DNA of 42,695 nucleotides from Hyphomicrobiales bacterium. Lineage in GTDB: Bacteria > Pseudomonadota > Alphaproteobacteria > Rhizobiales > Rhizobiaceae. The notes beneath the pieces were generated by a model that did no database searches, was not told the origin of the DNA, and saw only the letters and a list, made by a program, of their open reading frames with translations. Both the position numbers and the translations under genes were made by a program. Where the stretch lies: contig UCIT01000010.1 in NCBI GenBank assembly GCA_900472625.1, positions 24,167-66,861 on the forward strand, in the 5' to 3' direction. Positions 19,032 through 27,402 of the stretch are shown piece by piece (position 1 is the stretch's first letter; each line of letters starts with the position of its first letter).

Positions 19032-19559
19032 TTATTGATAGACGATGGCGCCGATAAACCGAGGGCGCGAAAATGCCGTCTCGGCGAATGTCATCGTCCC
19101 GAAGCCGATGATCGAGCTCATGGCGGTGTAGCTCGTCGTGCCCTCGATATAGACGACGGAATCGCCGTCGGTCAGCTGCGGGAGCGTCGTCGCGCTGAGA
19201 ACCTGCGGCTTCAGCAATCCCGCCGTGCCGCTCTCCTTGGTCCAGTCGAGCTTGTAGACGCCGGCGGTCTTCTTGATGCTCGATATCCGTAGCGCCATCG
19301 GTGCCGAACTGTTCTGCTGCAGGTGCGTGAAGACGCTGTAGAGATTGGCGACGAAGGTGTTGTCGACAGAGGTCTGTCGCGAGATCACGTCGGCGACGAT
19401 GCCGTTTGCCTGCACGATGTTCTGATAGGTGCGGTACATGTCGAACACGGTGATGCTGGCCAGGAAGAAGAACAGCATCATCGGCGCGATCAGCGCGAAC
19501 TCGATGCCAGAGGTGCCGGCGCGTTCGCGGACCAGTCGGTGGAGAAGGGACTTGATCAT
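19032..19559 (-). CDS. TadE-like pseudopilin/secreted assembly protein
   Basis: A 175-residue protein with a TadE-like N-terminus: a short basic segment, then GTSGIEFALIAPMMLFFFLAS (about residues 14-34), which is the single membrane helix of the family, then a periplasmic C-terminal domain without cysteine pairs. Its start overlaps the stop of the upstream TadE (TGATG). With that gene and TadG it forms an overlapping three-gene unit. Confidence 0.85.
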   Translation of the reverse strand: MIKSLLHRLVRERAGTSGIEFALIAPMMLFFFLASITVFDMYRTYQNIVQANGIVADVISRQTSVDNTFVANLYSVFTHLQQNSSAPMALRISSIKKTAGVYKLDWTKESGTAGLLKPQVLSATTLPQLTDGDSVVYIEGTTSYTAMSSIIGFGTMTFAETAFSRPRFIGAIVYQ

Positions 19560-20092
19560 CAGGTAGGCTCGTTCACGAAGGCGAAGCTGGAGGTCAGCCG
19601 GATGGCGCCGGTGCTGTCTTTCGGAAAGTTGAGGCCAAAGCCGAGGCCCGGCACCAGCGGCGAGACGACATAGCAGGCGCGGGTGAAGATGATCTGCGAC
19701 GGCTGGCCGGCGGTATAGGTCGTCACGGGGTCGATCGTCACGGAACGGTCGACACAGGACGTGCCCGATGTCGGGAAGTCGGCGGCCTTGGTGACCGGCG
19801 TAAACTCGATGCGGATGGATTTGACGCAATCGCTCAGGATCATCGCCTCGTTGCACACCGCGGTCTTGAATTGGGCGTAGGTCATCTTCGAGCCGTTGAT
19901 CTGCAGCGCCCGCGAACTGCGGCTGACGGCGCGGTCGAGCATGATCGATTGCGTCATGATCCACCCGGCCTCAAAGATCGAGAAGATCACCACGAAGACG
20001 ATCGGCGCCAGGATGGCGAACTCGATGGCCGCGGTGCCTTTTCGCTCGCGCAGCAGACTGATCAGAGGGCGGGAAACGGAAGCATTCCTCAC
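19559..20092 (-). CDS. tadE: TadE-like minor pseudopilin
   Basis: A 177-residue TadE family protein. The KGTAAIEFAILAPIVFVVIFSIFEAG-type helix (about 18-43, named as a landmark) carries the characteristic AIEFAxxAP motif. The periplasmic domain has four cysteines. TadE-type proteins are minor components of tight-adherence (Flp) pili. The ATG overlaps the stop of TadG upstream by 4 nt, and its own stop overlaps the next gene, so all three are likely made from one mRNA. Confidence 0.87.
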   Translation of the reverse strand: MRNASVSRPLISLLRERKGTAAIEFAILAPIVFVVIFSIFEAGWIMTQSIMLDRAVSRSSRALQINGSKMTYAQFKTAVCNEAMILSDCVKSIRIEFTPVTKAADFPTSGTSCVDRSVTIDPVTTYTAGQPSQIIFTRACYVVSPLVPGLGFGLNFPKDSTGAIRLTSSFAFVNEPT

Positions 20093-21432
20093 TGGGTCAG
20101 CCTCAATTTGCGGATCGAGGTCGAGATCGACTTGAAGGCGTCGCCGATGCCGCTGCCCGAGGCCTGGTAGAAGTGGGCGGAACTGGTGGCGCAGTTCTTC
20201 ATGCCGTTGATGGCAGCGGTATCGCCACCGAGCTCGAAGCCGATGGTGAAGATGGTGATGCCCTTGGCCTTGGCCGTCGTGCAGATGTTGTTGAGGTAGG
20301 TCGCGGTATTGCCCGAAACGGTGTAGTTGCTCGGGCTGAGATCCGGCGAGCGGCTGTAGTCGTTTGGCCTGAACTGCTGGGTGATCGCCCCGTCGGTCAT
20401 CAACACCAGCACCTTCATCGTATCGGCATCGCCGAACTTGGTCGGGCGGTTGGAAAACTTAGACGACATCTGGCCGCTGGCGATAGCCGCCTGCACGATG
20501 GCAGAGGAGGCTGGGTTGAGCAGCATGTAGCCCCATTGCACGGCGTTCTGTGTGCCCGTGCCGTCATAAAGCTGCAGCGAACCCAGTCGCGCCTTGAGGT
20601 AGGTCGCGTCATTGGAGAAATAGGTGATCGCATCCTCTTCGCCGGGACACCACCACCAGCGCTTTTCCTTGTCCGTCGTCTTGTAGTTCCAGTGCGTGAA
20701 GATTGGCAGGTTGCTGCGATCCTTGAACGCGGGGATGGTGTCGCTTCCATAGCTGCTGCTGTCGAGCTCGAAGCAGGAGTTCTTGTAGGTCGGGTCGTTG
20801 GTCGGCTGCGACTGCGCCGTCAGCCGCTTGCCGTTCAGCTTGTCGAACACCGCTGCCCCGACATTCACATGGCCGGCATAGGGCACGACGCTGATCGTCG
20901 TGTAGTCCTTGGTATCGTCGGTCAGAATCTGGTCGATGAACTGCTGCGAGGCGACCTTCAGGTTCTTGATCTTGCTGCCGACCATCGAACCCGACATGTC
21001 GAGCATCAGCGATAGCTCGATGTTCTGCTTTGCTTCCTCGGCGCTGGATGCCGTATTGATCGTCAGCGTCTTGACGCCGGCGAGATGCATGAAGGCCGTG
21101 CCGATCGAATAGGATGCGGTGGCGCTGATCTTGCGCGAGTTCAGTGCCGTAGCCTCGGAGAAGTCGATGACGACGTCTTTTCCGTAGCTCAGGTTGTTCA
21201 TGTAACTCTTCAGGACGTCGGCCGTCTTCTGCTTCTGCGACAGCGAGGCCGCCGCCAGCACGCCGCGATCGAGCCCGTCCTGCATCTCGACGCGAATGGC
21301 CTCGTAGCGCGCCAGATCCACGCCCGCGCCGCCGGCCAGGATGAGCGGCACCAGCGTGATCGCAAATATCATCGCCACATTGCCGCGATCGCTTCGCAGC
21401 AACGAAGTCACAAGCCGAACCAAAGACGTCAT
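20089..21432 (-). CDS. tadG: TadG-like protein with von Willebrand A domain
   Basis: A 447-residue protein: a TadE/TadG N-terminal helix (GNVAMIFAITLVPLILAGGAG, about residues 16-36), then a periplasmic vWA domain with the metal-ion site motif LDMSGSM (DxSxS) near residue 160. Conserved TDG and FTIGFEL strands lie toward the C-terminus. Such proteins accompany Flp pilus assembly. I chose the ATG at 21432 because the helix begins soon after; the frame can extend to 21561 but that adds 43 unlikely residues. No Flp pilin, TadA ATPase or other tad gene lies in this window. Confidence 0.86.
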   Translation of the reverse strand: MTSLVRLVTSLLRSDRGNVAMIFAITLVPLILAGGAGVDLARYEAIRVEMQDGLDRGVLAAASLSQKQKTADVLKSYMNNLSYGKDVVIDFSEATALNSRKISATASYSIGTAFMHLAGVKTLTINTASSAEEAKQNIELSLMLDMSGSMVGSKIKNLKVASQQFIDQILTDDTKDYTTISVVPYAGHVNVGAAVFDKLNGKRLTAQSQPTNDPTYKNSCFELDSSSYGSDTIPAFKDRSNLPIFTHWNYKTTDKEKRWWWCPGEEDAITYFSNDATYLKARLGSLQLYDGTGTQNAVQWGYMLLNPASSAIVQAAIASGQMSSKFSNRPTKFGDADTMKVLVLMTDGAITQQFRPNDYSRSPDLSPSNYTVSGNTATYLNNICTTAKAKGITIFTIGFELGGDTAAINGMKNCATSSAHFYQASGSGIGDAFKSISTSIRKLRLTQ

Positions 21433-21757
21433 GATTGCCCCCGCATCTGTGGACGTCTTTAGGGGAAGATTAATTAGAACTTTATGAATCCTCCCGGAAA
21501 GCGCTGTAAATACAATCACTAAGGGCGGAAACTTGGTGATGCAATCATGGTTGCGCGCCAAAGAGTTGCGCGCATCCTATATCGCTGCAACCAAGGAAAG
21601 TATCGCGGCCACGTTGAAACGCGCCTCTGCGGACTTATCTCAGTCGGGTTCATTTCAAGAGGAGCGGCGGCAACGCCCACGTCCGTCGCTTATTTCATAT
21701 TCAAGGTTTCATCCATCCGTCGGCGATAGCCGCGGTTTTCACAAGGAACGTCCGATC
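21433..21757. other. 325-nt divergent intergenic region
   Basis: No supported gene. It holds divergent promoters for tadG and the aldo/keto reductase. A perfect inverted repeat, TGCGCGC (21552-21558) and GCGCGCA (21568-21574) with a 9-nt spacer, is the only clear operator-like structure. The 3' end has AAGGAA before the reductase ATG. Confidence 0.5.
21552..21574. promoter_or_regulatory. Operator-like inverted repeat upstream of the aldo/keto reductase
   Basis: TGCGCGC-N9-GCGCGCA, a perfect 7-bp inverted repeat of 23 bp, about 185 nt before the reductase ATG and about 120 nt before the tadG start. The binding protein is unknown. Confidence 0.35.
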
Positions 21758-22807
21758 ATGCGTTATAACCAGCTTGGAAATACCGGCCTGTTCGTCTCCG
21801 AAATCTGCCTCGGCACCATGACATTCGGCGCGCCGAAGGAAGGCAGCCCCTGGGGTTCCATCGCCGATGTCGACCAGACGGCGGCCGATGCGATTGTCGC
21901 GCGGTCGCTGGCCGCGGGCGTCAATTTCATCGACACCGCCGACGTCTACTCCTTCGGTGACTCCGAACGGCTGCTCGGCCAGTCGCTGAAGAACCTCGGC
22001 GTTGCCCGCAAGGACGTCGTCATCGCCACCAAGGTCTATGGCGCGATGGGCGAAAAGCCGAACGACCGCGGCGCCTCGCGCGGCCACATCATGGATTCGG
22101 TCGAAAAGAGTCTGGAGCGCCTCCAAACCGATCACATCGATCTCTACCAGATCCACGGCACCGACAGCGTCACCCCGATCGACGAGACGCTGAGGGCGAT
22201 GGACGATCTCGTCTCGCGCGGCCTCGTGCGTTATGTCGGTGTTTCCAACTGGCACGCATGGCGCATCGCCAAGGCGCTCGGCATTTCGGAGCGCCGCGGC
22301 TTCGCGCGCTTCGAGACCGTGCAGGCTTACTATTCGATCGCCGGCCGCGATCTCGAGCGCGACATCGTGCCGATGATGAACGAGGAAAAGGTCGGCCTTA
22401 TGGTCTGGTCGCCGCTCGCCGGCGGGCTGCTGTCGGGAAAATACGGCCCCGGCGCCCCCGGCAACGGCGAAGGCCGCCGCGCCAGCTTCGACTTCCCGCC
22501 CGTCGACAAGGACAAGGCCTGGGCCTGCGTCGCCGTGATGCGCGAGATCGCCGAAAAGCACGGCGTCAGCGTCGCCACCGTGGCGCTGGCCTATGTGCTG
22601 GCCAAGCCTTTCGTTACCACGGTGATCATCGGTGCCAAGCGCATCGAGCAGCTCGACCAGAATCTCGCGGCGACATTGCTTACGCTCGATGCCGGCGATC
22701 TGAAAAGACTGGACGAGGTGAGCGAACTGGCGCCGGAATATCCCGGCTGGATGCTGGCCCGTCAGGGCGCCGGCCGCCGTCCGGCGCCGTTTGAGCCAAA
22801 GAGCTGA
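21758..22807 (+). CDS. Aldo/keto reductase
   Basis: A 349-residue NADPH-dependent oxidoreductase of the aldo/keto reductase superfamily. The catalytic tetrad is complete: Asp59, Tyr64 (FIDTADVYSFG), Lys92 (IATKVYG) and His133 (YQIHGTD). It has the YajO/YghZ-like length and the C-terminal segment with VIIGAKRIEQLDQN for cofactor binding. I chose the ATG at 21758 because AAGGAA precedes it and it begins the conserved MRYNQLGNTGL strand; a longer frame from 21533 is unsupported. The physiological substrate is unknown. Confidence 0.92.
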   Translation: MRYNQLGNTGLFVSEICLGTMTFGAPKEGSPWGSIADVDQTAADAIVARSLAAGVNFIDTADVYSFGDSERLLGQSLKNLGVARKDVVIATKVYGAMGEKPNDRGASRGHIMDSVEKSLERLQTDHIDLYQIHGTDSVTPIDETLRAMDDLVSRGLVRYVGVSNWHAWRIAKALGISERRGFARFETVQAYYSIAGRDLERDIVPMMNEEKVGLMVWSPLAGGLLSGKYGPGAPGNGEGRRASFDFPPVDKDKAWACVAVMREIAEKHGVSVATVALAYVLAKPFVTTVIIGAKRIEQLDQNLAATLLTLDAGDLKRLDEVSELAPEYPGWMLARQGAGRRPAPFEPKS

Positions 22808-22891
22808 TTACGGCTGACGCAACCACGGAAATGACAGGAACGCCGGGGCGACCATCGCTCCAGCGTCCACTTTTACCCTACTACCGCGGCG

Positions 22892-23266
22892 CTACTTCCC
22901 GTGCGCCTTCAGCCAGGCCTGCATCTCGGCGATCTCGGCCTCCTGCGCCTTGATCACCCCTTCGGCCAGCTTGCGCATCTCGGCGTCCTTCCCGTATTGC
23001 AGTTCGACTTTCGCCATGTCGATCGCTCCCTGGTGGTGGGCGATCATCCCGCGCACGAAGTCGGTATCGGCGTCGCCGCTATAGTCGATCATCATGTCCT
23101 TGTGCATCTTGCTGTTCGCTTCGGCGAAGGCATGGCTCGACGGGCTGTGGTCGCCCATCGGCATGCTCATATCCATCGCCGGCATCTCTCCGGGTTTATC
23201 CTGAGCAAGGGCGGGCAGGGCGGTGAGCGCGAAGCTTGCCGCAAGAAAAAGGGTCTTCATGGACAT
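22892..23266 (-). CDS. DUF305 periplasmic protein
   Basis: A 124-residue protein with a signal peptide (cleavage after ALA, residue 21), then a Met-rich segment ([17 protein letters not shown]) and a helical DUF305 domain. The family motif [17 protein letters not shown] lies at about 70-86 with HHQGAI at 77-82. Members are often found with copper handling genes, and the Met/His pattern suits metal binding, but no assay exists for this one. AAAGGA precedes the ATG at 23266. It follows the Cys/Met/His-rich protein on the same strand after 67 nt. Confidence 0.86.
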   Translation of the reverse strand: MSMKTLFLAASFALTALPALAQDKPGEMPAMDMSMPMGDHSPSSHAFAEANSKMHKDMMIDYSGDADTDFVRGMIAHHQGAIDMAKVELQYGKDAEMRKLAEGVIKAQEAEIAEMQAWLKAHGK

Positions 23267-23333
23267 CGGATGTCCTTTCTGTCTCTGGCAATGGTTTTGA
23301 ACGCGGCAGATGCCGCGCCGGTAACGGTGTGGT

Positions 23334-23759
23334 TCAGACCGATCGGGGAGGTGGCGCCAGCGGCGCGGGCCGGGCGCCCGGAAAGGCGGCTGATGGAGCA
23401 GGCGAGGGATAGGAAAACAGCCGCGGCTCGTCCGCATGCATAGCCACCGCGGGCGGCATAACCAGGCAGGCAGAACAGAACGGCATGTGAGCCATGCCGC
23501 CGTTGGCGCAGGGATCCTTGGCCGGTGCGGCATCATTCGCGACGTTGCGCGTATCCGCAGCCATGCCCGCCGTATCCATGCTGGCCATGTGATGCTGTTG
23601 CGCGTTGCTCGCCATATCCGCGGACGCGCACATCGCACATCCCGCCCACGCGGACAGCGTCCCGTAGGCGAGCCAGGCAAACATCATGGTGACAATGGCG
23701 AGAACACGCATCGGCGCAAGATAGGCAAGCCAGTCGCGGCTGCCAAGCCGCCAGCCCAT
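23334..23759 (-). CDS. Cys/Met/His-rich membrane or secreted protein, DUF2946-like
   Basis: A 141-residue protein with one hydrophobic segment (about 17-37) that may be a signal peptide or anchor. After it come CxxC-type pairs ([14 protein letters not shown]), many Met and His residues, and a proline-rich end (APLAPPPRS). The pattern resembles DUF2946-type proteins beside copper genes; I give that with low certainty. It starts 13 nt after brnA on the same strand and lies upstream of the DUF305 gene, so readthrough from brnTA is possible. The start could instead be the Met at residue 17. Confidence 0.65.
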   Translation of the reverse strand: MGWRLGSRDWLAYLAPMRVLAIVTMMFAWLAYGTLSAWAGCAMCASADMASNAQQHHMASMDTAGMAADTRNVANDAAPAKDPCANGGMAHMPFCSACLVMPPAVAMHADEPRLFSYPSPAPSAAFPGARPAPLAPPPRSV

Positions 23760-23772
23760 ATTAATCGGGCCT

Positions 23773-24090
23773 CTATGGATCGAGCTTGGCCGCCTTGCGC
23801 AGCGCATCGTTGATCCGCCCCTGCCAGCCTTTTCCCGTCGCCTTGAAGGCGTCGATCACCTCGGGGTCGAGCCTGAGCGAGATCTGCCGCTTCGGCTGCT
23901 CCACCGCCGGCCGGCCGCGCGCGCGCCGAATGCTTTCGGCGAACTCAGGAAACACCTCGGCAAACGGCCGGGCTTTCTTGAAATCCTCTTCGGTCCATTC
24001 GGGGTTGTCGGAAACCTCGTCCCAATCCTGCTGGGAGTAGCCGCGTCCTTCGGTGAACTGGACCTGCACCTCACGCTTCTTCGCTGTCAT
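23773..24090 (-). CDS. brnA: BrnA antitoxin
   Basis: A 105-residue antitoxin of the BrnT/BrnA type II module. The N-terminal part binds toxin, and the C-terminal ribbon-helix-helix DNA-binding domain is clear: PKRQISLRLDPEVIDAFKAT then GWQGRINDALRKA. I chose the ATG at 24090, which overlaps the toxin gene end by 20 nt, the usual toxin-first layout. BrnA normally represses its own operon with BrnT; an operator candidate lies upstream of brnT. Confidence 0.9.
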   Translation of the reverse strand: MTAKKREVQVQFTEGRGYSQQDWDEVSDNPEWTEEDFKKARPFAEVFPEFAESIRRARGRPAVEQPKRQISLRLDPEVIDAFKATGKGWQGRINDALRKAAKLDP

Positions 24091-24334
24091 CCAGCAACCT
24101 CCGTTCGCTCTTGCGCGCCGGCCGCATCGAGACGATCGAAATGCCCTCGAAGCCAAGCCTTGCAGAAATTACCGCTATCGAACCATCCGCAAACCGGCCG
24201 ATCGCCATGAACCGTCCGCGCTTTGCCGGACGCAGCACTGCGCCGAGAAAGAAAAAATCGTCCAGATCGGCAAAATCCAGCCCATGCTTGTCAAGGTTCG
24301 CCAGCCGCTTCGGTTCATCCCAAACGATCTTCAT
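24071..24334 (-). CDS. brnT: BrnT ribonuclease toxin
   Basis: An 87-residue RelE-fold RNase toxin. It begins MKIVWDEPKRLANLDKHGL, the BrnT pattern of WDExKxxxNxxKHG, and ends with the typical SMRPARKSERR segment. When free of BrnA it should cut RNA and stop translation. A GTG two codons upstream is an alternative start. Upstream is an AT-rich region with operator-like repeats. Confidence 0.9.
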   Translation of the reverse strand: MKIVWDEPKRLANLDKHGLDFADLDDFFFLGAVLRPAKRGRFMAIGRFADGSIAVISARLGFEGISIVSMRPARKSERRLLDDSEEA

Positions 24335-24337
24335 GGC

Positions 24338-24399
24338 CACGATATCGCAAAATAAAAGTGATACAATAAATCTTTGATTGCATCACGATATCTTGCAAT
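24338..24399 (-). promoter_or_regulatory. Probable brnTA promoter and operator
   Basis: CACGATATC occurs twice (24338-24346 and 24384-24392). The second copy lies inside an inverted repeat ATTGCA (24377-24382) and TGCAAT (24394-24399). The intervening AT-rich stretch can hold a promoter. BrnA autoregulation is known for the family; the exact site is inferred. Confidence 0.45.
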
Positions 24400-25155
24400 T
24401 CAGTATGCCGCAATCACCCGGTGGACCACCTGATAATCCGGGCTTTCCTCGCCTGTTGGAACCACCGGCCAGGCCCAGCCCGCCTGCGCCTTGGGCACGG
24501 CGACGCCGTGCATCAGATCGGTCTCTTCATGCGTGGCGCCATTGCGGTCGATGACGTTGTAGGACACATCCGTCAGCAGACAGCTTTTGAACGGCATGCC
24601 GATCAGCCCCGAAAGGTGCGCCGCGATCAACTGCTCCACAGTATCGGCCGGCATCCGCGCGCGCTCGGTCTCGAACCGCCGCTGCACGCCGCGCCCGATC
24701 TGCGAGAGCAGGTTGGCGGAGACGACGAGATCGAGATAGGGCACGTTGCGCAGGAAGCCCAGCGGCTCCGGCGTCTTGCCGGCCGCCAGATCGTCGTAGC
24801 CGGAAAGATCCCGCTCGATCAGCCTGATATTGCGATAGGCCTTGCGCTTCATTGCCAGCCGTACCGTCGCGACATGCACGAGATCGATCAGCACGACGGT
24901 GTCGAAGGCATCGGCCAGCGCCCGGATCGGCACGTCGCGCAACAGCCCGGAGCCAAGCACCACCGCCGTGCGCCGCTGCCTGCAGCCTGCCATCGCGTTA
25001 ACGATCGCTCGCCGGCTATTCGCCTCGTGCTCCTCCCAATCCCGGCTGCAGCGCTTGGCGCGTGACCACAGATTGACGGAGTAGCGGATGTATTTGCGGT
25101 GTGGCTTGCTGGTGGAGGGGAGGGTGGCGGCGTAGAGGAGGGCTTCTGCGATCAC
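24400..25155 (-). CDS. Unrecognised Rossmann-type protein, possible methyltransferase
   Basis: A 251-residue protein without a family I can name. The middle has a nucleotide-binding look: AVVLGSGLLRDVP (Gly68-Ser-Gly70) followed by a second strand ending in Asp91 (VVLIDLVHV) and then a RNIRLIERDLSGY segment, the order of a SAM-binding Rossmann fold. DLVVSANLLSQIG later resembles the motif IV region. I chose the GTG at 25155 because AAGG precedes it. It starts 10 nt after the relE stop, so it is probably cotranscribed with relBE. The stretch 24335-24399 separates it from brnT. Confidence 0.7.
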   Translation of the reverse strand: MIAEALLYAATLPSTSKPHRKYIRYSVNLWSRAKRCSRDWEEHEANSRRAIVNAMAGCRQRRTAVVLGSGLLRDVPIRALADAFDTVVLIDLVHVATVRLAMKRKAYRNIRLIERDLSGYDDLAAGKTPEPLGFLRNVPYLDLVVSANLLSQIGRGVQRRFETERARMPADTVEQLIAAHLSGLIGMPFKSCLLTDVSYNVIDRNGATHEETDLMHGVAVPKAQAGWAWPVVPTGEESPDYQVVHRVIAAY

Positions 25156-25165
25156 TATGTTGCCT

Positions 25166-25435
25166 TCAGCGATAGATGTCTCGGCGATGGCCGATTTCGA
25201 CCACGAGCACGATAAGCTTCTGGTCCTGAATGTCGCAGATGATGCGGTAGTCGCCGACACGATAGCGCCAGTAACCGCCGAGCAGATGTCCCTTCAGCGC
25301 AATGCCCAATTCGCGAGGATTTTCGTGTGTTGCCAGACGTTCCTCGAGAAACGAGACAATTCGCGCCGCTTCGCGTTTCGCGAGACGCCCAAGTTGCTTT
25401 TCCACTTCTGCCCGGAGTTCAATCTTCCAGGCCAA
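25166..25435 (-). CDS. RelE/ParE superfamily toxin
   Basis: An 89-residue toxin of the RelE type, with [22 protein letters not shown] at the N-terminus, then [36 protein letters not shown] typical of RelE (landmarks only). The start is a TTG inside the antitoxin gene (17-nt overlap), the usual layout for these modules. It should act on ribosome-bound mRNA unless bound by the antitoxin. RelE and ParE are hard to tell apart from sequence. Confidence 0.85.
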   Translation of the reverse strand: MAWKIELRAEVEKQLGRLAKREAARIVSFLEERLATHENPRELGIALKGHLLGGYWRYRVGDYRIICDIQDQKLIVLVVEIGHRRDIYR

Positions 25436-25649
25436 GTCTCTGCTTCACTTCTTCAAGTGTGTAGGTCGGTTCTCCCTTGCGGATGCGCGCCATTGCGGCG
25501 TCAGCGAGCGCGATGTCGTGCAAATCCTCCAGATGCTGTTCGATGACGTCGCGCATATAGGCGTCCGGCGCAGCCCCCGCTTCGGCCGCATATTCCTCGA
25601 CAAGCTTCATCATCTCATCCGGCATTTCGATCGTAACGCGCTTGTTCAT
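25419..25649 (-). CDS. RelB/ParD-like antitoxin
   Basis: A 76-residue protein with a ribbon-helix-helix start ([20 protein letters not shown]) and an acidic C-terminal toxin-binding part ending [13 protein letters not shown] chose the ATG at 25649 because AAGGGAT precedes it. It overlaps the toxin gene. Upstream is a near-palindromic AT-rich sequence that suits autoregulation. hisS is divergent across the same 129-nt gap. Confidence 0.82.
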   Translation of the reverse strand: MNKRVTIEMPDEMMKLVEEYAAEAGAAPDAYMRDVIEQHLEDLHDIALADAAMARIRKGEPTYTLEEVKQRLGLED

Positions 25650-25665
25650 GGCGATGATCCCTTCA

Positions 25666-25685
25666 GATGGCGGATATATACCATC
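25666..25685 (-). promoter_or_regulatory. Probable relBE operator/promoter
   Basis: GATGG (25666-25670) and CCATC (25681-25685) flank GGATATATACC, which is nearly its own complement. On the minus strand it contains TATATC, a plausible -10. The site would allow RelB autoregulation. Confidence 0.4.
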
Positions 25686-25778
25686 GTGTCCCACACTTCG
25701 CCAGACGCCGACACTTGCCCGCCCCCACCCAATCCGCTAGGAAACCGGCACTGTCACACTGAGCGGAAGACGTTGGAA

Positions 25779-27392
25779 ATGAACGACATCAAGAAGAAAC
25801 CACAAAAGCTCAAGGCCAGACTTCCCCGCGGCTTCGTCGATCGTTCGGCGAGCGATATTCGCGCCGTCAACGAGATGACCGCCAAGATCCGCGAAGTCTA
25901 CGAGCATTATGGTTTCGATCCTGTCGAAACGCCGCTGTTCGAATATACCGACGCGCTCGGCAAGTTCCTGCCGGATGCCGATCGGCCGAACGAAGGCGTC
26001 TTCTCGCTGCAGGATGACGACGAGCAGTGGATGTCGCTGCGCTACGACCTGACGGCCCCGCTCGCTCGTCACGTCGCCGAGAATTTCAACGAGATCCAGC
26101 TGCCCTACCGCACCTATCGCGCGGGCTATGTCTTCCGCAACGAAAAGCCCGGCCCCGGCCGCTTCCGCCAGTTCATGCAGTTCGACGCCGACACCGTTGG
26201 CGCGCCTGGCGTGCAGGCCGATGCCGAGATGTGCATGATGATGGCGGACACGATGGAAGCGCTTGGCATCAAGCGCGGCGACTACGTCATCCGCGTCAAT
26301 AACCGCAAGGTGCTCGATGGCGTGATGCAGGCAATTGGTCTTGGCGGCGATGACAAGGCTGGCCAGCGTCTGAACGTTTTGCGCGCTATCGACAAGCTCG
26401 ACAAATTCGGACCGGAGGGCGTGCGGCTCCTGTTAGGCAGCGGTCGCAAAGATGAATCCGGTGATTTTACAAAGGGCGCCGGCTTGGACGAAACGCAGAT
26501 CAATTCGCTTGAGTTGTTTTATCTCGGTTTCGCCGAGCCAGCCCTTATCGCGCAAGCTACTCGTGACTCAGCCAACTCCGATGACAGAGCTGAAGTGAAT
26601 GAAAATGGCGTTTCGATTTTCCCTTCAAGCCCTTCTATTCTCGAGAACTACCTTGCTGTTTACAGCGAGGGGCATCCCGCGCACGAAGGCTTTAGAGAAC
26701 TCCAACAGATCAGTAGCTTGGTGCGCGCAGCCGGCTACGGCACCAACAGAATTAGAGTTGACGTCTCCGTCGTCCGCGGCCTCGAATACTACACAGGTCC
26801 GGTCTACGAAGCCGAACTCACCTTCGACGTCACCAACGAGAAGGGCGAGAAGGTTGTCTTCGGCTCCGTCGGCGGCGGTGGCCGGTATGATGGCCTCGTT
26901 TCCCGTTTCATGGGCCAGCCGGTTCCGGCGACGGGCTTCTCCATCGGCGTCTCGCGCCTGATGACGGCGCTGAAGAACCTCGGCAAGCTCGGCCAGAGCG
27001 AGGTCATCGAACCCGTCCTCGTCACCGTCATGGATGGCGATGTCGATGCCATGGGCCGCTACCAGCGCATCACCCAGGAGCTGCGCCAGGCCGGCATCCG
27101 CGCCGAGATGTATCAGGGCAACTGGAAAAAGTTCGGCAACCAGCTGAAATACGCCGACCGCCGAGGCTGCCCCGTCGCCATCATCCAGGGCGGCGATGAG
27201 CGCGCCGAGGGTGTCGTGCAGATCAAGGACCTGATCGAGGGCAAACGCCTGTCGGGCGAGATCGAAGACAATGCCTCGTGGCGCGAGGCGCGTGTGGCGC
27301 AGGAAACGGTGCTCGAGGGCGATCTTGTCGCCAAGGTGCGGGAGATTTTGGCGGCGCAGGCGGAAGATCGCAAGCGAGCTTCTGATGTTTGA
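25779..27392 (+). CDS. hisS: Histidyl-tRNA synthetase with an unusual insertion region
   Basis: It charges tRNA-His. The 537-residue class II enzyme has motif 2 ([20 protein letters not shown]), the histidine motif [19 protein letters not shown] and motif 3 (GFSIGVSRL), plus a C-terminal anticodon-binding domain. Rhizobial members are usually near 500 residues; the extra length lies between about residues 225 and 325. By hand count the block 26461-26760 is about 52% GC (155 of 300), against 68% (163 of 240) in nearby flanks, with many A/T-ending codons. Frame and catalytic motifs stay intact. I chose the ATG at 25779 (GGAAG upstream). hisZ follows. Confidence 0.95.
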   Translation: MNDIKKKPQKLKARLPRGFVDRSASDIRAVNEMTAKIREVYEHYGFDPVETPLFEYTDALGKFLPDADRPNEGVFSLQDDDEQWMSLRYDLTAPLARHVAENFNEIQLPYRTYRAGYVFRNEKPGPGRFRQFMQFDADTVGAPGVQADAEMCMMMADTMEALGIKRGDYVIRVNNRKVLDGVMQAIGLGGDDKAGQRLNVLRAIDKLDKFGPEGVRLLLGSGRKDESGDFTKGAGLDETQINSLELFYLGFAEPALIAQATRDSANSDDRAEVNENGVSIFPSSPSILENYLAVYSEGHPAHEGFRELQQISSLVRAAGYGTNRIRVDVSVVRGLEYYTGPVYEAELTFDVTNEKGEKVVFGSVGGGGRYDGLVSRFMGQPVPATGFSIGVSRLMTALKNLGKLGQSEVIEPVLVTVMDGDVDAMGRYQRITQELRQAGIRAEMYQGNWKKFGNQLKYADRRGCPVAIIQGGDERAEGVVQIKDLIEGKRLSGEIEDNASWREARVAQETVLEGDLVAKVREILAAQAEDRKRASDV

Positions 27393-27402
27393 GCGGGGCG
27401 CA

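Noticed and set aside
19560..19964. An N-terminal extension of the second TadE frame.
   Set aside because: It is a frame shadow of the first TadE gene; the real start at 19559 overlaps the upstream stop and begins the TadE helix.
25302..25778. An N-terminal extension of the hisS frame by about 159 residues.
   Set aside because: The extension crosses relB and relE antisense, lacks homology to HisRS, and the ATG at 25779 has a good ribosome-binding site at the family start.
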